Positions 59,467-64,000 of a stretch of 64,000 nucleotides of DNA are shown piece by piece. Every line of letters begins with the position of its first letter. Position 1 is the stretch's first letter. This DNA is from Halobacteriales archaeon QH_7_66_36 (GTDB lineage Archaea; Halobacteriota; Halobacteria; Halobacteriales; Haloarculaceae), in NCBI GenBank assembly GCA_003021175.1, contig PXQV01000011.1, forward strand, positions 97,319 through 161,318, given 5' to 3'. The notes below the pieces were generated by a model. It was not told where the DNA came from. It ran no database searches and saw only the letters and a list, made by a program, of their open reading frames with translations. Made by a program: the position numbers and the translations under genes.

Positions 59467-60304
59467 CTGCCTCACCTCGTGCCCGGATGGTCGCCATCCG
59501 CTCTTCGAGTTGGCGCTCTATCGCCGGGTTGAACTCGCCGCGGTAGTGGTCCCCCCGCGCCGCGATGGCGAGTTTGCCCGCGAGCGCGCGCGCCGCGCTC
59601 CCGCGGTCTTCCTCGCGGGTGCCGCGGACGTACTCGTGGACGTAGATGACGCCGTGTTTGGGGGAGGGTGCGCGACCGCGCAGATGCGCGAACAGCGCGT
59701 CCTCCGCGCCGAGCACCTGTATCGTCCCTGCGGGCTTCTTAGCCAGCGACTCCAATCCGCCGGCCAGCGCGATGAGTCGCGCGGCCAACACCGGGCCGGC
59801 CAGCGTCGCGAGGTTGGGTGCCACCTCCGGTGCCGTCCGCTCGATGTGCGCCCGGAGGTCGGCAGCCTCGTCGGCCAGCTCGACGACCCGCTCCGCGAGC
59901 GCGACGGCTCGCTCCTCGGCCGGGCCGTCCGGGTCGCGGTCGGCGACATCGCGCGCGCCGTCGATGCCGGTGCCCGCGCCCGCGAACAGGCTGCCGGCCC
60001 ACTCGTGGAGTCGCTCGGCCAGTTCGTTGGCGGTGCGCTCGCAGTCGTCCATCGCGCGAACCGCGTGCATCAACTGCTGGTCGTCTGCGCGCTCGGCCTC
60101 GCGGACGGCCGTCCGCGTCGCCGCGAGCGTCGCCTCGTGGAGCGCGTCGTAGTACGCCGTCTCGTCGGCCGCGAAGCCGGCGTCCACGGCCCGCGTCGAC
60201 CAGTCGCCCGGCGCGTCGGCGCTTCTTTGCCGTATCGCCGCGCTGGCGCGCTCCGGTTCGTCGGGGGTCGCGTCGGCGAACCACCCGCCCGTCTCGTCGC
60301 TCAT
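59459..60304 (-). CDS. nop5: C/D box RNP core protein Nop5/Nop56
   Basis: A 281-residue scaffold that binds FlpA, L7Ae and guide RNA. The N-terminal domain (to about residue 60) is followed by a coiled coil (about 65-160) and the NOP domain, with GPVLAARLIALAGGLESLAK and GAEDALFAHLRGRAPSPKHG the clearest. The end is rather acidic and lacks the usual Lys-rich tail. It lies upstream of flpA on the same mRNA. Confidence 0.93.
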   Translation of the reverse strand: MSDETGGWFADATPDEPERASAAIRQRSADAPGDWSTRAVDAGFAADETAYYDALHEATLAATRTAVREAERADDQQLMHAVRAMDDCERTANELAERLHEWAGSLFAGAGTGIDGARDVADRDPDGPAEERAVALAERVVELADEAADLRAHIERTAPEVAPNLATLAGPVLAARLIALAGGLESLAKKPAGTIQVLGAEDALFAHLRGRAPSPKHGVIYVHEYVRGTREEDRGSAARALAGKLAIAARGDHYRGEFNPAIERQLEERMATIRARGEADE

Positions 60305-60742
60305 GGCTGGGCGTACTCCCCCGACGGATAAAAGGCGTTCTCGACTGCGCTCGCCCGACCCGGAAACACTCGACCGTTTCGTCGCCGTCGACCGTCAGCG
60401 TCTCACGGTGGTCGGCGCTCTCAGCACGGGTCAGCAGTCGGTAGGGCGATACGTCACGGCGTGCGCGGGGCTGTCGGCGACGACGCACTCGCGGACGCTC
60501 GACTCGCTCAGGATTGGGCGATCCGGAGTCGGTTTCGGCGTTACCGCGGTCCGGTCGGGGTTCACCGTCGATCCGATGGGTTCGGTGCAGTCGGCATCCC
60601 GCGGTCTGCGTTCCTCGAACGCCTTCGTCGGGCCAGCGCGCTGCTCACGCAACTGTTCGCAGGGCCGTAGGGAGCCGCCGGGTGACTTTTTACCCGCCGA
60701 GACGAACTCGGGACGAATGGTAACCGCAGGATTCCCCGACCC
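60305..60742. other. Divergent intergenic region, nothing recognisable
   Basis: 438 bp between nop5 (leftward) and the kinase gene (rightward). A short AT-rich stretch ATAAAAGG (60329-60336) may be the nop5 promoter, about 25 nt ahead of its ATG. TTTTTACC near 60689-60696 could serve the kinase. Frames of 60-150 codons exist on both strands, but their composition follows the GC bias and none has a family motif. I see no gene in it. Confidence 0.4.
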
Positions 60743-63214
60743 GTGCTCGTAGGCTATCTCCATCTCGGCGGAGAGCCCTCCCCAGCGTCGCTGGAGACGG
60801 CCGATTTCGAGGTCGTCGTCGCCGAAGACGCCGCCGGGGTTCCGGCACGGGTCGACTGCGTGGTGTGTCACGTCGCCGACGGCTGGCAGCGCGCCGTCGA
60901 CGCGCTCCGCGACCGAGCGATCCCGGTCGTCGTCACCGGAGCCGCGGCTGCGGCCGTCGCCGTCGACGCGTCGCGACTCGGCGCGGAGTTCGCCCCCGCC
61001 GACGAGTTGGCCGCTCGGGAGGAGACGCTCGCCGACCGGGCTCGTGCCTGTGTCGCGGCCGACGACGGCTCGGCGAGTGGCTCCGTCTCCGCGATCGAAC
61101 GGACGCTCGAACGGACGGACGAGGCGGTGTTCGCCGTCGACGCGGACTGGACGTTCACGTACGCCAACGAGCGCGCCGACCAGATGTTCGAACGGGCCCC
61201 CGAGACGCTGGTCGGGCGCGACCTCTGGGCGGAGTTCCCGGACGCGGCGTCGGACATCTACGACGAGAAGCTCCGCGAGGCGCTGGAGACGCAGGCGTCG
61301 GTTACATTCGAGGCGTACTACCCGCCGCTGGACATCTGGACGGAGGTCCGGGCGTATCCGGACGCGGACGGTCTCTCCGTCTTCGCCGACGACGCGACGG
61401 CACAGAAGCGACGCCAGCTGCAGTACGAGGCGCTGATCGAGAGTTCGCGGTCGCTGCTCGCCGCCGAAACGCCCGAGGCGGTCGCAGAGACCATCCAGCG
61501 CGCCGTCACGGATCTCGGCTTCGAGTACAACTGCGTCCGACTGTACGACGCGACCGACGACACGCTTCGGCCGGTCGCGATGAGCGAACGCGCCGAGGCG
61601 GAACTGACGCCTCGCCCGACGTACGAACCGGGCGAGGGATTCCCCGGGCAAGCGTACGAGCAGGGCCGGTCGATGCACGTCGCCGACCTCGCGGCGGCTG
61701 ATCCCGACGCCGACACCCATCTCGGGGATCTGCGGTCGGCGTTCTACCTGCCGCTCGGGGAGGTAGGCGTCGTCTCTGTCGGGGCCCCCGAGCCAGCGGC
61801 GTTCGACGCGACCGACCGCCAACTGCTCGAACTGCTCGCCGTCAGCGCCGACGCCGCCATCAGTCGCACCGAGCGGGAGCGACGCCTCAACCGCTACCGG
61901 GCCGTCCTCGAGAACACCTCCGAGATGGCGTACGCGCTCGACGCGGACGGCTACATCACGCTCGTGACCGACGCGCTGGCCGATCGCTGGGGTCGCGACC
62001 CGGAGGCGGTCGTCGGCGAGCACATTCTTCGATTCGTCGGCGAGACGCTCATCGAGCAGACGACAGAACGGCTCGCAGCGACGGGGAGTGACGCCGTCGT
62101 CATCGAGTTGGACCGTGAAACGACTGGTCTCGGCGTGCCGGTCGAACTGCGCGTCTCGCCGATCGCCGACGACCGGGATCAGGGCGTCGTCGGGGTTCTG
62201 CACGACATCTCCGAACTCGAAGCGACCCGGACCGACCTCGAACACCAGCGTGACCGCTTCGAGTGTCTGTTTCGGGAGTTGCCCGACCCAGTCGTCGGGA
62301 TACGAGTCGAGGACGACACACACGTCGTCCGAAACCTGAATCCGGCGTTCGCGGAGACGTTCGTCGGTGCCGACGAGACGGCCGTCGGCGAACGGATCGT
62401 CGACGTGGTGGAACTCCCTGACGACGGAGAGCGGTCGTTCAGTATCGACCACGGCGAGGGTATCGTGGAACGGCAAGCCGAGCGCGTCACGACGGACGGC
62501 ACCCGAACGTTCGCCTTCCGGGCGGTGCCGTTCCGAACCGGCGGAGAGCGGCTGGTGTTCGGCATCTACGTCGACATCACCGACCAGATAGAGCGGCAGG
62601 ACCGCCTCGAAATGCTCCACCGCGTGCTCAGACACAATCTCCGGAACCGGCTGACCGTCATCGACGGCAACGCCGCGATGCTGGCCGACGAGGTGGACGG
62701 CGACCCCGGCGTGACGCTGCTCGACGGCATCCGAAGCGCGGCCGCCAGCCTGACGGCGCTGAGCGAGACCAGTAACGCGCTCCAGCGCGCGATATCGACG
62801 CCCGAGTCGGAGCTGTCGCGCGAACCCATCGGTGACATCGTCCGGCAGATCGTCGGCGACGAGGACGAGTTACAGTCCGACGCGGCGACGGACGCGGTGG
62901 TCGACGGCAGCGAACACGTCGTCCGCGCGCTCGAAGAACTGGTCGACAACGCGATGTCGCACGGTGCACCGCCGGTCCGAGTGACCGCGACGGCAGACGA
63001 AGAAGCCGTGACGGTTCGCGTGACCGACAGCGGCGAGGGCGTGCCCGAGCGGGAACAACACGTCCTCACCGGCGAGGCGGAGATAACACAGCTCACTCAC
63101 AGCCGTGGGCTCGGGCTGTGGCTCGTCCGCTACGTCGCCACGTCGCTCGGGGGCGGTCTCGCCTTCGAGGACGACGGCCGAGCGGTCGTCCTCTCGCTCC
63201 CACGAGCCGATTAG
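60743..63214 (+). CDS. Multi-domain sensor histidine kinase (PAS-GAF-PAS-PAS)
   Basis: 823 residues, soluble, no transmembrane segment. A receiver-like N-terminal part (about 1-110, MLVGYLHLGGEPSPASLETA) is followed by PAS (AVDADWTFTYANERADQMFE), GAF (about 235-375, AETPEAVAETIQRAVTDLGF), two more PAS domains (YALDADGYITLVTDALADRW; FRELPDPVVGIRVEDDTHVV) and the kinase core. His631 in VLRHNLRNRL is the phospho-acceptor; ALEELVDNAMSHGAPPVRVT is the N-box and GLGLWLVRYVATSLGGGL the G-box. It senses an unknown intracellular cue. GTG start is provisional. Confidence 0.9.
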   Translation: MLVGYLHLGGEPSPASLETADFEVVVAEDAAGVPARVDCVVCHVADGWQRAVDALRDRAIPVVVTGAAAAAVAVDASRLGAEFAPADELAAREETLADRARACVAADDGSASGSVSAIERTLERTDEAVFAVDADWTFTYANERADQMFERAPETLVGRDLWAEFPDAASDIYDEKLREALETQASVTFEAYYPPLDIWTEVRAYPDADGLSVFADDATAQKRRQLQYEALIESSRSLLAAETPEAVAETIQRAVTDLGFEYNCVRLYDATDDTLRPVAMSERAEAELTPRPTYEPGEGFPGQAYEQGRSMHVADLAAADPDADTHLGDLRSAFYLPLGEVGVVSVGAPEPAAFDATDRQLLELLAVSADAAISRTERERRLNRYRAVLENTSEMAYALDADGYITLVTDALADRWGRDPEAVVGEHILRFVGETLIEQTTERLAATGSDAVVIELDRETTGLGVPVELRVSPIADDRDQGVVGVLHDISELEATRTDLEHQRDRFECLFRELPDPVVGIRVEDDTHVVRNLNPAFAETFVGADETAVGERIVDVVELPDDGERSFSIDHGEGIVERQAERVTTDGTRTFAFRAVPFRTGGERLVFGIYVDITDQIERQDRLEMLHRVLRHNLRNRLTVIDGNAAMLADEVDGDPGVTLLDGIRSAAASLTALSETSNALQRAISTPESELSREPIGDIVRQIVGDEDELQSDAATDAVVDGSEHVVRALEELVDNAMSHGAPPVRVTATADEEAVTVRVTDSGEGVPEREQHVLTGEAEITQLTHSRGLGLWLVRYVATSLGGGLAFEDDGRAVVLSLPRAD

Positions 63215-64000
63215 GCGAGAAACTGCGCCACCTGTCGATCGACGAGGCGGCCACCTGCTATCATCGCGTCGTGGCCCCAGCCGTCCAGTCGCTCGTGGCG
63301 TGCGTCGAGTCCGGACGCGGCCGCCGCGAACGCCTCGTCGGTGAAGAACGGATCGCGCGTGCCGCCGACGACGAGCGCCGGCACGTCAACCCTGTCGAGC
63401 CACGGCGTCGCGTCGAACGCGAGCGTCGCCGCCACCGTCCGTCGGAGATCTCGCATCGGCGGGATACGGAGGCGGGCGAAGCCGCGCGCCGCGAGCGCGC
63501 CGAGTCGACGCCCGAGGCCGGTGACGACCGTCCGGACGCCCGCCCGGTAGACGCGACGCCACTCGCCGTCCGCGGCCCACCTGTCCCACGTGGAAAGCGA
63601 CTCGCGACCGTGTCGGGAGAGTCGCGCGGCCGAGAGACCGAGCGCCACCGACCGCACGCGGTCGTCTCGGCGGGCGAGTTCGAGCGCCGCGAACCCACCC
63701 ATCGAGACGCCGAGCACGTCACACGGACCGAACGCGTCGAGTGCGTCGCGGTACCGCTCGGCCATACCCCCAATCGTCTCCGGGACGCCCGGCGGCCGCG
63801 AGAGATAATACACCGTCCGCGGCGCGCCCGCGGCGGCACAGGCCCGCGCCTGTCGCCGACAGTAGGCGGCCAACACGAGGTCGAACCACGCCTGCTCGCG
63901 GGCGCGCAACAGCGGGTCGTTCACGCCCGGCAGGACGATCAGCGGCGGACCGTCGCCGGAGCCGACGTACGGGTGCGAGGCCGCGTGGTCCCGTTCGACC
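63211..64000 (-). CDS. Alpha/beta hydrolase, 5' end beyond window
   Basis: A 263-codon C-terminal part of an alpha/beta-hydrolase; the reading frame stays open to base 64000, so the N-terminus is outside. The N-terminal strand LIVLPGVND is followed by the nucleophile elbow GVSMGGFAALELA, an acid strand ALVVGGTRDPFF and a C-terminal His segment DGWGHDAMIAG. Esterase, lipase or haloalkane activity cannot be distinguished. Its stop overlaps the kinase gene end by 4 bp. Confidence 0.85.
   Translation of the reverse strand, partial: VERDHAASHPYVGSGDGPPLIVLPGVNDPLLRAREQAWFDLVLAAYCRRQARACAAAGAPRTVYYLSRPPGVPETIGGMAERYRDALDAFGPCDVLGVSMGGFAALELARRDDRVRSVALGLSAARLSRHGRESLSTWDRWAADGEWRRVYRAGVRTVVTGLGRRLGALAARGFARLRIPPMRDLRRTVAATLAFDATPWLDRVDVPALVVGGTRDPFFTDEAFAAAASGLDARHERLDGWGHDAMIAGGRLVDRQVAQFLA

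Noticed and set aside
60303..60752. 149-codon frame between nop5 and the kinase gene
   Set aside because: It crosses both start regions and probable promoters, and has a random-looking sequence.
60431..62635. 734-codon open frame antisense to the histidine kinase
   Set aside because: Composition is the mirror of the kinase codons, with no domain motif; a GC-bias shadow.

Overview
The window is GC-rich archaeal chromosome from a haloarchaeon (class Halobacteria). The evidence is acidic proteins throughout, an archaeal-type gene set (20S proteasome, aEF1-beta, L21e, Rpo4, L24e, S28e, L7Ae, Srp19, Gar1, fibrillarin, Nop5, TmcA), TATA boxes about 25 nt before start codons (leaderless mRNAs), and many haloarchaea-only families. 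The order of the 1.4-8.0 kb block (zinc-finger micro-protein, EF1-beta, L21e, Rpo4, DUF655, KsgA, MscS, HemK2, MetE pair) is, from memory, the order found in Haloferax-like genomes. I do not name a genus.

Layout. 0-8 kb: core genes, namely proteasome alpha (cut by the window edge) and beta, translation and transcription factors, rRNA methylation, and a two-gene methionine synthase. 8-27.6 kb: a molybdo/tungsto-enzyme redox island. It holds a Tat-exported formate dehydrogenase (catalytic subunit, four-cluster ferredoxin, small extra membrane protein, cytochrome b), a ModE-like regulator with TOBE domain, an HdrA/MvhD-like polyferredoxin, a TorD-type chaperone, three tiny membrane proteins facing a Tat-lipoprotein DyP-peroxidase relative, an aldehyde-ferredoxin-oxidoreductase relative without its Fe-S cysteines, MobA and YqeC. 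27.8-29.5 kb: L7Ae-S28e-L24e-Ndk operon in which L24e carries a long acidic tail. 29.7-31.1 kb: two toxin-antitoxin modules (HicBA and VapBC) back to back. 31-51 kb: mixed metabolism and RNP genes, including quinone-type oxidoreductase, TmcA, Gar1, Srp19, acyl-CoA dehydrogenase, a thiolase with its OB-fold partner, a short-chain fatty-acid transporter, cysteine synthase, S-adenosylmethionine synthetase and an FKBP isomerase. It also contains a frameshifted pilin-like surface gene and a decayed histidine kinase. 51-64 kb: PyrB-PyrI, RNA and CoA genes, tRNA-Leu(UAG) with duplicated tRNA 3' ends beside it, gamma-glutamylcysteine ligase, the C/D-box RNP pair FlpA-Nop5, a large PAS/GAF histidine kinase and a truncated alpha/beta hydrolase.

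The most striking unexplained structure is a family of five dispersed elements of 121-218 bp at about 23.9, 37.0, 51.1, 52.6 and 56.4 kb. They share terminal inverted repeats of the GGTAGTGTTCAGATAAG type. One copy has a perfect 8-bp target duplication and two have decayed ones. All carry a central hairpin whose stem differs by a compensatory change between two subfamilies, and an optional inner segment of about 85-100 bp is present in three of the five. They look like a miniature inverted-repeat transposable element that always lands beside promoters.

How the genes fit together: formate oxidation outside the membrane could feed electrons through the ferredoxin subunit and cytochrome b, while the HdrA/MvhD-like protein suggests a second cytoplasmic route. 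TorD, MobA, YqeC and the ModE-like protein serve cofactor supply, maturation and control. The MetE pair and the distant S-adenosylmethionine synthetase gene form the methyl cycle. No CRISPR array, rRNA or complete transposase gene was seen.
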